Shown: positions 17,954 through 27,292 of the stretch, one piece after another
Position numbering within the stretch: position 1 is the first letter of the stretch
Layout: each line of letters starts with the position of its first letter
Assembly: GCA_900100835.1 (NCBI GenBank)
Contig: FNCM01000008.1
Location: 59,988 to 123,987 of the forward strand
From: Selenomonas sp. WCT3
Lineage (GTDB): Bacteria > Bacillota > Negativicutes > Selenomonadales > Selenomonadaceae
DNA: 64,000 nt
Direction: 5' to 3'
Notes under the pieces: model-generated
Told to the model about the DNA's origin: nothing
Databases searched by the model: none
Seen by the model: only the letters and a program-made list of their open reading frames with translations
Made by a program: the position numbers and the translations under genes

Positions 17954-19120
17954 TTGAAAATCACAATTGCAGGTACAGGTTATGTTGGCCTGTCTAATGG
18001 TATCTTATTGGCACAGCATAATGAGGTAGTGGCGCTGGATGTTGTGCCAGAGAAGGTGGATATACTGAATCAGGGGCAGTCTCCGATTGTGGATGGGGAT
18101 ATTTCGGATTTTCTGGCGCATAAGGAGCTGAACTTCCGAGCTACTTTGAACGCGCAGGAAGCGATTGAGGGGGCAGAGTTCGTGATTATCTCCACGCCGA
18201 CCAACTATGACCCAGATAAAAATTTCTTCGATACTTCTTCGGTAGAGTCAGTAATTGAGGAAGTGTTGGATATTAATCCGCAGGCAGTGATGGTGATTAA
18301 GTCTACTGTTCCAGTGGGCTATACGGAGCAGATGAAGAAGCAGTATGAAACGGACAATATCATCTTTTCGCCGGAGTTCTTGCGGGAAGGAAAGGCGCTG
18401 CATGACAATCTCTATCCATCGCGGATTATTGTTGGCGAACGGTCGGAACGGGCAAAGGTATTTGCAGGTTTGTTGGCAGAAGGGGCCGTAAAAGAAGAGA
18501 TTCCCACACTGTTTACGGGCTCTACTGAAGCAGAAGCTATAAAGCTCTTTGCGAATACCTGCTTGGCGTTGCGAGTGGCGTACTTTAATGAACTCGATTC
18601 TTATGCGGAGGCTCGTGGTCTTAATACAGCGGAGATTATACGTGGTGTTAGTCTTGATCCGCGTATTGGTGATTTCTACAACAATCCATCTTTTGGGTAT
18701 GGTGGTTACTGCTTGCCAAAAGATACAAAGCAGCTCTTAGCTAACTATAAGGATGTGCCCCAAAATCTCATCGGGGCAGTAGTGGAAGCTAATCGTACTC
18801 GTAAAGATTTTATTGCTGATGCGATTATCGCAAAGCAGCCAAAGGTTGTAGGGATTTATCGTCTGACGATGAAGACGGCATCTGATAACTTCCGAGCAAG
18901 TGCAATCCAGGGCATCATGAAGCGCATCAAGGCCAAAGGGATTCCCTGCATTGTCTATGAGCCGACACTCAAGGAGGATAACTTCTTCCGTTCTGAAGTG
19001 GTCAGTAATTTGACAGAATTCAAGGAGCGTAGTGATGTGATTGTGGCCAATCGTTGGAATGACGTGCTGGAAGATGTGCGGGATAAGGTATTTACGAGAG
19101 ATATTTTTAGCCGGGATTGA
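17954..19120 (+). CDS. ugd: UDP-glucose 6-dehydrogenase
   Basis: A 388-residue protein with a TTG start. The NAD-binding [10 protein letters not shown] motif is at the N-terminus, followed by STPTNYD, the [10 protein letters not shown] segment, FSPEFLREG, and the catalytic cysteine in [11 protein letters not shown] (Cys253). It oxidises UDP-glucose to UDP-glucuronate with two NAD+. It is followed by a UDP-glucuronate 4-epimerase, so the pair can supply both UDP-glucuronate and UDP-galacturonate. The GC content is higher than in the preceding genes. Its stop overlaps a TTGACAAGTCA word that is part of a dispersed palindrome. Confidence 0.95.
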   Translation: MKITIAGTGYVGLSNGILLAQHNEVVALDVVPEKVDILNQGQSPIVDGDISDFLAHKELNFRATLNAQEAIEGAEFVIISTPTNYDPDKNFFDTSSVESVIEEVLDINPQAVMVIKSTVPVGYTEQMKKQYETDNIIFSPEFLREGKALHDNLYPSRIIVGERSERAKVFAGLLAEGAVKEEIPTLFTGSTEAEAIKLFANTCLALRVAYFNELDSYAEARGLNTAEIIRGVSLDPRIGDFYNNPSFGYGGYCLPKDTKQLLANYKDVPQNLIGAVVEANRTRKDFIADAIIAKQPKVVGIYRLTMKTASDNFRASAIQGIMKRIKAKGIPCIVYEPTLKEDNFFRSEVVSNLTEFKERSDVIVANRWNDVLEDVRDKVFTRDIFSRD

Positions 19121-19154
19121 CAAGTCAGATCTGATAGTCAATATGACTTGTCAA
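19117..19154. repeat. Copy of the TTGAC-NN-GTCAA palindromic element
   Basis: Arms TTGACAAGTCA (19117-19127) and TGACTTGTCAA (19144-19154) are perfect complements separated by 16 bases. The left arm overlaps the ugd stop codon. The same arms recur at 48277-48302. Confidence 0.7.
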
Positions 19155-19163
19155 ATATGGGGG

Positions 19164-20177
19164 ATGAATAAATTGGCAAGATTTAAGGCATTTGACAATA
19201 GCAAAAGAGTTTTGGTAACTGGCGGAGCTGGCTTTATCGGTTTCCATCTGTCCAAGCGGCTGCTGGAGCTTGGTGCGAAAGTAGTAGGTTTTGATAACTG
19301 CAATGATTACTATGATGTGTCGCTGAAAGAGAGTCGACTGGAAATTTTGCGACAGTATCCGAAGTATGAGTTTATCAAGGGGGATTTGGCTGACGAGTCA
19401 GCGGTCAAGGCTCTGTTTGACAAGTCAAAACCAGATATTGTGGTGAATCTCGGTGCACAGGCTGGCGTGCGGTACAGTATCGACCATCCGCGCAGCTATA
19501 TTGATTCCAACGTAATTGGTTTCTTCAATATATTAGAGGCTTGCCGTCATAATCCTGTAGAGCATCTGTTGTTTGCATCCAGTTCATCGGTGTACGGCAA
19601 TCAGGAGAAGACGCCTTTTAGCACCACAGATAATGTGGATCATCCCATCAGCCTCTACGCGGCAACGAAAAAATCCAATGAGTTGATGGCCTATACGTAT
19701 AGTCACCTTTATAATATCCCGGCAACAGGTTTGCGATTCTTTACGGTGTATGGTCCCTACGGTCGTCCCGACATGGCCTATTTTAAATTTGCGAATCTGA
19801 TTCGCGAGGGTAAGCCCATCAAGATTTACAACAATGGCGATATGCTGCGGGATTTCACCTATGTGGATGATATTGTCACGGGCATCGAGCATATGCTTTG
19901 CAACCCGCCAAAGGCCAATAAAGATGGCGACCGCTACAAGGTCTACAATATCGGCAACAACAGCCCCGTAAAGCTGCTGGACTTTATTGAGACGCTGGAA
20001 AAAGCATTAGGAAAGACGGCGGAAAAAGAATACTTGCCCATGCAGCCGGGAGATGTGTACCAGACTTATGCCGATGTCAGCGCGCTGGAGAAGGATTTTG
20101 ATTTCCGGCCGTGTACTGCCATTGCTGAAGGGTTAGGTAATTTTGCGCGGTGGTATCGTGAGTATTACGGCGTGTAA
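19164..20177 (+). CDS. UDP-glucuronate 4-epimerase family protein
   Basis: A 337-residue short-chain dehydrogenase/reductase. The ATG at 19164 (with GGGGG just upstream) is preferred to longer in-frame starts that run into ugd. The order is TGGAGFIGFHL (NAD binding), NLGAQAGVRYSI, SSSSVYG, and the catalytic Tyr and Lys in SLYAATKKSNE. FTVYGPYGRPDMA and DMLRDFTYVDDI are typical of the UDP-glucuronate 4-epimerase (CapI/Gae) group. It interconverts UDP-glucuronate and UDP-galacturonate, consistent with ugd next door. A related dehydratase or other epimerase specificity cannot be excluded. Confidence 0.85.
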   Translation: MNKLARFKAFDNSKRVLVTGGAGFIGFHLSKRLLELGAKVVGFDNCNDYYDVSLKESRLEILRQYPKYEFIKGDLADESAVKALFDKSKPDIVVNLGAQAGVRYSIDHPRSYIDSNVIGFFNILEACRHNPVEHLLFASSSSVYGNQEKTPFSTTDNVDHPISLYAATKKSNELMAYTYSHLYNIPATGLRFFTVYGPYGRPDMAYFKFANLIREGKPIKIYNNGDMLRDFTYVDDIVTGIEHMLCNPPKANKDGDRYKVYNIGNNSPVKLLDFIETLEKALGKTAEKEYLPMQPGDVYQTYADVSALEKDFDFRPCTAIAEGLGNFARWYREYYGV

Positions 20178-20190
20178 AGGGGGAATATTT

Positions 20191-21132
20191 TTGGGTATCA
20201 GGACAATGCTAAAAGAAACTTTGCCGCCAGCCATGTTGGAGCCGTTGCGACGGGTGTATGATGATGTGCATTATGCTGCTATGCATGTGGTGCCGGAGGA
20301 GTGGTATCTGAAGCGGCAGTTTGAGAAATTGGTGGGGTATCCGCTGAATCTGGACAATCCGCGGACGTTCAATGAGAAGCTGCAATGGCTGAAACTGCAT
20401 GACCGCAATCCGTTGTATACGAAAATGGTGGATAAGTATGAAGCGAAAAAGTATGTGGCGGAGATTATCGGTGAGGAATATATTATCCCAACTTTGGGTG
20501 TTTGGGAGCATTTCGATGAAATTGATTTTGACACTTTGCCGCAGCAGTTTGTGTTGAAATGTACTCACGACAGCGGCAGCATCGTGATTTGCAAGGATAA
20601 GGATAAGCTGGATAAAAAAGCGGCCAGGGAAAAATTGGAGCGGGGGCTCCGCTACAATTATTACTACCGAGGCGGCTTTGAATGGCCGTATAAAAATGTG
20701 AAGCCACGGATTATAGCCGAAAAATTTATGGTGGATGAATCCCGGACGGAGCTGAAGGATTATAAGGTCTTTAATTTCAACGGTGAGCCGAAGATAATTC
20801 AGGTTGATTATGATAGATTCGTGGAGCATAAGCGGGACTTGTATAGTGCGGATTGGGAGAAGCTGGAGTATGCGTTGATGTACGCCATGAATTCAGGTCA
20901 TGAGGTGAATCGTCCGCAGAAGCTTGCTGAAATGTTAGACCTTGCTTGCAAGCTTGCTGAAAAACATCCTTTTCTGCGAACGGATTTTTACAGTATTGAC
21001 GATAAGTTGTATTTTGGTGAAATGACGTTCTATCCTGAAGCTGGTTTCGGCAAATGGACTCCTGAAGAAATTGATGAGAAATTAGGAAATTGTGTGAATA
21101 TTCAGGGGGGGGGGGCTGTTGCTGATCGGTGA
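20191..21132 (+). CDS. TupA-like ATP-grasp protein of the polysaccharide locus
   Basis: About 313 residues from a TTG at 20191, chosen because AAAGGGGGAA lies just upstream. It has the features of ATPgrasp_TupA (PF14305): GYPLNLDNPRTFNEKLQWLK near the N-terminus, FVLKCTHDSGS, RIIAEKFM, DYKVFNFNGEPKII, FLRTDFYSIDDKLYFGEMTF and a C-terminal WTPEEIDEKLG. The family is named after TupA, involved in teichuronopeptide synthesis, and members in polysaccharide clusters probably form amide or peptide-like bonds. The last codons read through an 11-G tract (21105-21115), after which the frame ends within six codons. Confidence 0.8.
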   Translation: MGIRTMLKETLPPAMLEPLRRVYDDVHYAAMHVVPEEWYLKRQFEKLVGYPLNLDNPRTFNEKLQWLKLHDRNPLYTKMVDKYEAKKYVAEIIGEEYIIPTLGVWEHFDEIDFDTLPQQFVLKCTHDSGSIVICKDKDKLDKKAAREKLERGLRYNYYYRGGFEWPYKNVKPRIIAEKFMVDESRTELKDYKVFNFNGEPKIIQVDYDRFVEHKRDLYSADWEKLEYALMYAMNSGHEVNRPQKLAEMLDLACKLAEKHPFLRTDFYSIDDKLYFGEMTFYPEAGFGKWTPEEIDEKLGNCVNIQGGGAVADR

Positions 21133-21553
21133 TGGCTATATTCTGATAATTCGGATAGCCGAGCCGCAAAGTGATTTGACGGATTATAAGCTGATGTGTT
21201 TTAACGGCAAAGTAGAATGCAGTTTTACCTGTACGAATCGCAATACGGAGGCAGGCCTGCACGTTACTTTTTATGACAGGGATTGGCAGAAAATGCCCTT
21301 TGCCCGTCATTATCCGGCAGAACAAGCAGCCATGCCCAAGCCGCGCAATTATGAAAAAATGGTGCAGCTGGCAGAAAAATTAGCGGCACCGTTGAAATTT
21401 GCCAGAGTAGACTTTTATGAGATAAACGGCAGGATTTACTTTGGCGAGATTACTTTTTTTCCGGGAAATGGAACCGAAGAATTTTCGCCCGAGAAATGGG
21501 ATTACAGGTTGGGAGAGTGGATTGAATTAAAGACGATATTGATAGCAAAGTGA
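21098..21553 (+). pseudogene. C-terminal fragment of a second TupA-like ATP-grasp gene
   Basis: From about 21119 (TTG) the frame encodes 144 residues that match only the last half of the preceding protein: IAEPQSDLTDYKLMCFNGK, ARVDFYEINGRIYFGEITFF and FSPEKWDYRLGEW. The N-terminal part, including the start of the ATP-grasp core, is missing. There is no good ribosome binding site. It lies in another frame from the upstream gene and is joined to it at an 11-G tract; with one G fewer the two frames would be continuous. It is best seen as the remnant of a tandem copy. Confidence 0.7.
21105..21115 (+). repeat. Homopolymeric tract of eleven guanines
   Basis: Eleven consecutive G at the 3' end of the TupA-like gene. 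Such tracts are prone to slippage. A change of minus one or plus two G would fuse the upstream frame to the downstream fragment. Confidence 0.85.
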
Positions 21554-23004
21554 AAAACTCCACCAAATGGTCATTTCTGACCGAGTTGATGGCTAAGTTT
21601 ATTACGCCGATAACGGGCATGATCTTAGCACGTTTGCTTACGCCGGAGGCTTTTGGTGTGATGGCTGCCATTATGGTGGTGACTTCCTTTGCGGAAATGT
21701 TTGCCGATGCGGGTTTTCAGAAATATTTTATGCAGCATGAATTCTACGATGAAGCAGAAAAACGTAAGTGCTTTGGGACGGCTTTGTTGACTTCATGTTT
21801 GGCTGCTGCTTTTATATGGTTATTGATTGCAGTGTTTTCGGTTGAAATAGCAACGTTACTGGGAACAAAGGAAGTGGCAGATGGCATAAGGGTTGCAGGC
21901 TTCGGGTTGGTACTTACTTCCTTTAATGGAATGCAGGCAGCAATTTTTAAGCGCGGATTCCAATTTAAGTTGTTGTTCAAATTGAAGATGATTACGTTAT
22001 CGGTTCCGTTACTGGTTACGATCCCATTGGCATATTTTGGTGCTGGATTTTGGGCGTTGGTATGGGGAATGTTGGTACAGCAAGGAGCAACATGCATAAT
22101 ACAAGGGCATTATACTAGCATGCCGTTGTCTAAGAGTATAGATTTAACAATGCTTAAAAAGATGCTGAGCTTTTCGCTGTGGACATTACTGGAATCTGTT
22201 ACCATATGGTTCAGTACCTATGGTGGCATGTTTTTGGTGGGCACGCTATTGAGCAGTTATTACTTGGGGCTATACCGTGGGATGTTGACTTTGACCGGAG
22301 CGGCTTTATCTTTGATTAGTGGAGCGATCGTTCCAGTATTCTTTGTGGCATTGTCCAGATTGCAGAATGATATGTCAGCGTTCCGACAGATGTTTTATAA
22401 CGTGCAACAAAAGACCGCTTTGGTAATATTGCCATTAGGAGTATTTCTCTTTGTATTTGCTGATGTATTTGTGGGAATTATGCTAGGAAACCAATGGCAC
22501 GAAGGAGACTTTTTCTTTGGACTGCGAGCGCTTACTTCTGCAGTTTCTATTCTTATCAACTCTTTTGCTAGTGAAGCTTTGCGTGCAAAGGGAATGCCTC
22601 GTTTGTCTGCATTATCGCAGGCATTGCATTTTCCAGTGTTGTGGTTTGGTTTATGGTATGGATCAAAATATAGTTTTGATGCTGTAGCATTGGGATTATG
22701 TGCAAGTTCGCTTTGGCTCGACCTTGTTAAAGGAGTTATTCTTCGACAGGTCTTGGGATGTTCCTTACGAAAAATGATGGTCGGTATAGTAAATGCTGCA
22801 ATACCGGCAGGGGGTGCGGGTTTTTTCGCGTGGGAAACTCGTGCAATATTAGTTGATGTTTATGATTTATTCGCGATAGTGAGTGCTATATTAGTATTTA
22901 TTGTTTGTTATATATTGCTAATAATCGTTAGAAAATCTAATCGTCAATTGTTGTTCGGCGGACTAGCTTATCTAAAAAATAAGATTTACATGTCTTATAG
23001 ATAA
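21550..23004 (+). CDS. wzx: Wzx-like polysaccharide flippase (MOP family)
   Basis: A 484-residue membrane protein with about fourteen predicted helices. The N-terminus with KWSFLTELMAKFITPITGMILARLLTPEAFGVMA (here spread over residues 6-39) and the QKYFMQ segment are typical of WzxC-like oligosaccharide flippases. It would translocate lipid-linked repeat units across the inner membrane before Wzy polymerisation. The GTG start overlaps the stop of the TupA fragment by four bases, so it is in the same transcript. AT-rich. Confidence 0.88.
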   Translation: MKNSTKWSFLTELMAKFITPITGMILARLLTPEAFGVMAAIMVVTSFAEMFADAGFQKYFMQHEFYDEAEKRKCFGTALLTSCLAAAFIWLLIAVFSVEIATLLGTKEVADGIRVAGFGLVLTSFNGMQAAIFKRGFQFKLLFKLKMITLSVPLLVTIPLAYFGAGFWALVWGMLVQQGATCIIQGHYTSMPLSKSIDLTMLKKMLSFSLWTLLESVTIWFSTYGGMFLVGTLLSSYYLGLYRGMLTLTGAALSLISGAIVPVFFVALSRLQNDMSAFRQMFYNVQQKTALVILPLGVFLFVFADVFVGIMLGNQWHEGDFFFGLRALTSAVSILINSFASEALRAKGMPRLSALSQALHFPVLWFGLWYGSKYSFDAVALGLCASSLWLDLVKGVILRQVLGCSLRKMMVGIVNAAIPAGGAGFFAWETRAILVDVYDLFAIVSAILVFIVCYILLIIVRKSNRQLLFGGLAYLKNKIYMSYR

Positions 23005-23082
23005 CAAAACTAGGTGTTGGTTTGTTAAGTCAAGTTATATGTATGCTCATTTATTTACTCATTATGGTAGGAGAGATTATCA

Positions 23083-23688
23083 ATGAAAATGATTTCTGAA
23101 CCTATGAAATATGTAGCTAGAGATTTTATATTGTGTAGTTTTATAGGTGGGATGAGTCTATTCATAATAATTCCGTTTATTTGTTTAGTTTTATACTTGC
23201 TTGGATATAGCTATATTATCGAAAAGAATATAACAAATATTTCTGTTATAGCGGTGATTGTTGCATCTGTAGTAACAGCAGCTAATGCCTATAGAGAGCG
23301 AAAAATAAAAAAGAATGAAATGATTAAAAAAATAATTACAGAAAATCGTTATCAATGGCTTGAAAAGACGCGTTTGGTTATGGCTAAGCTTCATGCATCG
23401 GAAAGAACATATATAACTTATACTATGGAAAAAAGAGAAGATAGGTACAAGATTATTAAAGATATTGACTTATATAGTTCACAATTGATTTTATACCTTC
23501 CGTATGACGAAAATGTGTTTTGTGACGAGATATGTTGTTTGGTAAATGATGTTAAAGACATAATAAAAGGAACGGATAAAGGCGCAACTGCAAAGTTATT
23601 ATGTCGTATTCGTGCCCAAGAAAATAAATGCAGATTAATTTTAAAGAAAGTATGGAAGGATATAAAGTCTGAAGCAAAAAAAGAGTGA
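23083..23688 (+). CDS. Two-helix membrane protein of unknown function
   Basis: A 201-residue protein with a GGAGAG site upstream. Two hydrophobic helices occupy about residues 15-40 and 50-68, followed by a charged, mainly helical cytoplasmic region with NRYQWLEKTRLVMAKL and several cysteines (FCDEICCLV). I do not recognise a family. It sits between wzx and the MBOAT gene with AT-rich composition like them, but its separate 78-base upstream gap leaves open whether it belongs to the polysaccharide pathway or is a passenger. Confidence 0.65.
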   Translation: MKMISEPMKYVARDFILCSFIGGMSLFIIIPFICLVLYLLGYSYIIEKNITNISVIAVIVASVVTAANAYRERKIKKNEMIKKIITENRYQWLEKTRLVMAKLHASERTYITYTMEKREDRYKIIKDIDLYSSQLILYLPYDENVFCDEICCLVNDVKDIIKGTDKGATAKLLCRIRAQENKCRLILKKVWKDIKSEAKKE

Positions 23689-23729
23689 GTTTAGGATAAC
23701 TCAAGATGCTCTTCGAAGGAGGATTTTCT

Positions 23730-25193
23730 GTGCTTTTTAATTCGTATGCGTTTATTTTGGTTTACCTGCCTGTAACCTTTGCTGCTTTTTTCTTGACAGC
23801 GAAATATATATGCAATCGTGCGTCTACATTAGTATTGGTTTTAGTATCTTTTATTTTCTACGGTTATTGGGATGTTCATTATGTTCCATTGCTTTTTGCA
23901 TCCATTACCTTCAATTACCTTGTTGGCAGACAGATTGGATTGACGAATAATCAAAGGTTATGGCTTATCTTTGGGTTGGTAGTAAATGTTGCATTGCTTG
24001 GTTACTTTAAGTATACTGATTTTTTCCTAACTACTGTAAGTAATATAAGTGGTAGTGATTTTGATTTGCCACATATTATTTTGCCTTTGGGTATATCTTT
24101 TTTTACTTTTACGCAGTCGGCGTATTTAGTAGATGTATATCGTGGTGAAGCTGCCAAACATGATTTTTTGACCTATTGTGAATTTGTTACTATATTCCCT
24201 CATCTAATTGCTGGGCCGATTATTAATCATAAAAAAATGCTGCCTCAATTCATAGCAGAGAAAACTTTTCATTTAAATATCGAAAATGTAGCAATAGGTT
24301 TAACACTATTTGCTATGGGATTGGTCAAAAAAGTGTTGATTGCAGATAATTTATCTTCCATTGCTAATAACATTTTTTCTCGGGCAGACAGCCTAACTTT
24401 TCTAGAAAGTTGGGTGGGGGCACTAGCCTATACTTTCCAGCTTTATTTTGACTTTTCTGGCTACAGCGAAATGGCTATCGGATTAGGATTGATGTTTAAT
24501 TTAAAATTGCCTGTTAATTTTAATTCTCCTTATCAATCGAAAAGTATCATCGACTTTTGGCGTCGCTGGCACATGACTTTGGGAGTATGGGTAAAAGATT
24601 ATCTGTACATACCTATGGGAGGAAATCGACAAGGCGAACTTAAGAAAATGCGTAATCTCTTTGTCAGTATGTTGATCATTGGTTTGTGGCATGGTGCTGG
24701 ATGGACATTTATCCTATGGGGGGGAATTCATGGGCTGCTGTTAATGATTAACCATCAGTGGCGACGGCTAAAGATTACGTTGCCTGCATTTGTTAGTTGG
24801 CCATTGACTTTCTTGTGTGTCTTAACATGTTGGGTGTTTTTCCGGGCAGATAATTTCAGTAGTGCTATAGCTATCCTGGCAGCTATGACGGATATACATA
24901 ATGTTGTTCTTCCCAGTGAATGGATTGCTATTGATTGTTTTGCGATTTTATCAGACTTAGGAATCTGTTTTGGGAAGCTTGCTTTAGCTGGTTCTTTGTC
25001 AAATATTTGTGTGAAACTGTTAGTGATAGGATTTATTCTAGCAGTTTGCCCTAATCCGCCAATTATGCTTAGTCATCTACAAACGCATCCTCGTCGCCTG
25101 CAAGTATTGGCTGGAGTGTTGGGGCTGGTTTTTGCCTTTACCATACTATCTATCGGGCATGTAGAATCTGAATTTCTCTACTTTCAATTTTAA
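23730..25193 (+). CDS. MBOAT-family O-acyltransferase (AlgI/DltB-like)
   Basis: A 487-residue membrane protein. The GTG at 23730 is chosen over the ATG at 23706 because GAAGGAGG (23715-23722) fits it, and MLFNSYAF is the usual MBOAT N-terminus. About ten to eleven helices are predicted. The conserved core has LYFDFSGYSEMAIG, DFWRRWHMTLG, YIPMGGNRQG and the catalytic histidine region GLWHGAGWTFILWG. AlgI-type enzymes move acetyl groups across the membrane to an extracytoplasmic acceptor. Together with the next gene it should O-acylate the polysaccharide. Confidence 0.93.
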   Translation: MLFNSYAFILVYLPVTFAAFFLTAKYICNRASTLVLVLVSFIFYGYWDVHYVPLLFASITFNYLVGRQIGLTNNQRLWLIFGLVVNVALLGYFKYTDFFLTTVSNISGSDFDLPHIILPLGISFFTFTQSAYLVDVYRGEAAKHDFLTYCEFVTIFPHLIAGPIINHKKMLPQFIAEKTFHLNIENVAIGLTLFAMGLVKKVLIADNLSSIANNIFSRADSLTFLESWVGALAYTFQLYFDFSGYSEMAIGLGLMFNLKLPVNFNSPYQSKSIIDFWRRWHMTLGVWVKDYLYIPMGGNRQGELKKMRNLFVSMLIIGLWHGAGWTFILWGGIHGLLLMINHQWRRLKITLPAFVSWPLTFLCVLTCWVFFRADNFSSAIAILAAMTDIHNVVLPSEWIAIDCFAILSDLGICFGKLALAGSLSNICVKLLVIGFILAVCPNPPIMLSHLQTHPRRLQVLAGVLGLVFAFTILSIGHVESEFLYFQF

Positions 25194-25204
25194 GGAGATA
25201 GATT

Positions 25205-26167
25205 GTGACGTTTTATCGTAAATATTTGCTCATTTTTACTGTGTCTGTTCTTGCAGGATTGTTATTTCATGGGCTGTTATTTTGGGTGAATTTTGGAGTT
25301 CCTATGGAACAAGAACGCTATATGCATGAGTGGCTGGCCCAAAAAGATGTATATGCAAGTTCTATACAAGGAAAAAAGATAGTATTTATTTCTGGTTCAA
25401 ATACGTTGTTTGGTGTAGATACAGAGCGAATTGAACAAGAATTAGGAATTCCAACCGTGAATTATAGTGCTAATGCTACAATGCGTTTTTATACGTTGGA
25501 AAGAGCAAAAAAGCATTTAAAATCAAACGATATTGTTATTCTTCCACTTGAATTCCCTTACTATACTTGGCATCATGACGTTTTTGAACCGGAAGAGGCT
25601 TTTTATTATTTGGGGTATGATCCATCAAAAATTCAAGCACTTTCGTTTTATGATAAATTAAAATTTATAAGCCAGCTTAATACCAAAGATTTATTAAAAT
25701 TTACTTATCAGCGCATACGGCCGCCCGCACGTGTTGAAGGGGCTTACTCTAGTCAGTATCTTAATAAAAATGGTGATATGACTAACAACTATAAGATGAA
25801 TAGATTGTCTAATAGCGCACTGCGTAGCAAAATTAATAAAATGGTTTTTGATGATACACCGTTATCAAATGATGCACAGCAGAAACTTAAACAATTTATA
25901 ACATATTGTCACAATAACAACATAATGGTTTATGCTTCTTGGCCAAATTATTTGTGGAATAAAAGCGAATTCTCAGAAACGGATTTGGCAGGTATACGTT
26001 CTATTGAAGAATTCTATTATTCACAAGGCGTTGAAGTTCTTGGAAGCTATACTGACTGCCTCTATGATATTAATATGTTCTATGACACTAACTATCATCT
26101 TAATGATGAAGGGAAGAGAATTCACACGGATTATATTATTGATATGTTAAAAAAGAAACAGCTCTAG
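25205..26167 (+). CDS. AlgJ/AlgX-like SGNH partner of the MBOAT acyltransferase
   Basis: A 320-residue protein with a GTG start 11 bases after the MBOAT stop and AAGGAG upstream. One N-terminal membrane helix (about residues 7-30) anchors an extracytoplasmic domain with FISGSNTLFGVD (nucleophile serine block) and a C-terminal YHLNDEGKRIH segment with the Asp/His of an SGNH-like fold. Proteins of this type receive acyl groups from MBOAT proteins and pass them to polysaccharides. The pairing and gap make co-function very likely; the acyl group is probably acetyl but this is not shown. Confidence 0.75.
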   Translation: MTFYRKYLLIFTVSVLAGLLFHGLLFWVNFGVPMEQERYMHEWLAQKDVYASSIQGKKIVFISGSNTLFGVDTERIEQELGIPTVNYSANATMRFYTLERAKKHLKSNDIVILPLEFPYYTWHHDVFEPEEAFYYLGYDPSKIQALSFYDKLKFISQLNTKDLLKFTYQRIRPPARVEGAYSSQYLNKNGDMTNNYKMNRLSNSALRSKINKMVFDDTPLSNDAQQKLKQFITYCHNNNIMVYASWPNYLWNKSEFSETDLAGIRSIEEFYYSQGVEVLGSYTDCLYDINMFYDTNYHLNDEGKRIHTDYIIDMLKKKQL

Positions 26168-26299
26168 TAAATGTGCGATAAGGTATATTCAATGACAACA
26201 TATAAATGAAAATAGTCCTATGAATGTTTTATAATCCATGAGGCTAAGTAAATTTTAAAATATATTTTGTGTTTTAGGGATGGATTAGGAGGCGTAGAT

Positions 26300-27223
26300 A
26301 TGAATGTTCTAGTTACTGGAGGTGCTGGGTTTATTGGTTCGCATCTAATTGAAAAATTAGAAGAAAAAAAGCACAGGGTAACCGTAGTAGATGATGGTTC
26401 TACTGGCGATATTATACGTATGAAAATCTGTGATGTTAATCTCATCAAGAAAGATGTTTGTGATCAGAAAATAGTAAAACAAATAGTCGATGAAAAGCCA
26501 AATGTTATTGTTCACTTAGCAGCTCAAACAATGGTAGATTCATCCATAAAAGATCCGGTTTTTGATGCATCTGAAAATATTATGGGGACACTTAATGTAC
26601 TAGAGGCTGCACGCCAGTGTGGAGCACGAGTCGTTTTTGCTTCAACGGCAGCTGCTTATGGCGATGTGCTTGAAGATGATTTGCCAGTGGTAGAGTCACA
26701 GGAGCTTTCCCCGCAGTCGTTTTATGGATTGACGAAAGTCGGTGTTGAGAAATATTTGGAGCTCTATCATCGGCACTATGGTCTTGATTATGTGATTTGC
26801 CGGTTTGCTAATGTTTATGGCGAACGTCAAGGAGATACCGGCGAAGGTGGTGTAATCAGCATCTTTGCGAAGCGAATTGCTGCGGGTAAGGACATTACTA
26901 TCTATGGAGACGGTACTCAGACGCGTGATTTCGTGTATGCCGGCGATATAGCGAGCGGCATTTGCAAAGCGATGACGACAGAAAACGTAAATACCGTGTA
27001 TAACCTTAGCACACAGACCGAGACAAGTTTGCTTGATTTGGTGAAAATCATGGGTAAGGTTTCGGGATGTGACATTGTGCCGAAATTTGGTTCGGTGCGT
27101 GAGGGAGATATTTATCGTTCAATGCTTTCGAATCAGAAAGCAAAAGAAGGTCTTGGCTGGGAGCCGCAAGTTTCGTTAACAGATGGTTTGCGGCGGACGA
27201 TGGCTTATTTTCAGGGGAATTGA
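26300..27223 (+). CDS. NAD-dependent epimerase, UDP-glucose 4-epimerase-like
   Basis: A 307-residue protein. The ATG at 26300 is chosen for the GGAGGCG site 6 bases upstream; the first in-frame start at 26267 has none. It has TGGAGFIGSHL, HLAAQTMVDSSI, STAAAYG and the YxxxK pair in SFYGLTKVG, plus RFANVYGERQ and GDGTQTRDFVYAGDI. It belongs to the GalE-like SDR group, interconverting UDP-hexoses or a close relative. It closes the polysaccharide locus. The stop codon overlaps a TTGACCTGTCAA palindrome. Confidence 0.85.
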   Translation: MNVLVTGGAGFIGSHLIEKLEEKKHRVTVVDDGSTGDIIRMKICDVNLIKKDVCDQKIVKQIVDEKPNVIVHLAAQTMVDSSIKDPVFDASENIMGTLNVLEAARQCGARVVFASTAAAYGDVLEDDLPVVESQELSPQSFYGLTKVGVEKYLELYHRHYGLDYVICRFANVYGERQGDTGEGGVISIFAKRIAAGKDITIYGDGTQTRDFVYAGDIASGICKAMTTENVNTVYNLSTQTETSLLDLVKIMGKVSGCDIVPKFGSVREGDIYRSMLSNQKAKEGLGWEPQVSLTDGLRRTMAYFQGN

Positions 27224-27260
27224 CCTGTCAATTTTTTGATTTGTCAAAAATGACATGTCA
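27220..27260. repeat. Copy of the TTGAC-NN-GTCAA palindromic element
   Basis: TTGACCTGTCAA (27220-27231) overlaps the epimerase stop codon and is followed by TTTGTCAAA and the perfect palindrome TGACATGTCA (27251-27260). The two halves are near-complements, so a hairpin can form. Confidence 0.55.
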
Positions 27261-27292
27261 GCTGGAGCTTATTCATATCGTGAGGTGATTGG

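Noticed and set aside
19117-19154. TTGACA within the repeat as a -35 promoter box for the epimerase gene
   Set aside because: No matching -10 box lies 16-18 bases downstream, and the same word recurs as a symmetric element elsewhere.
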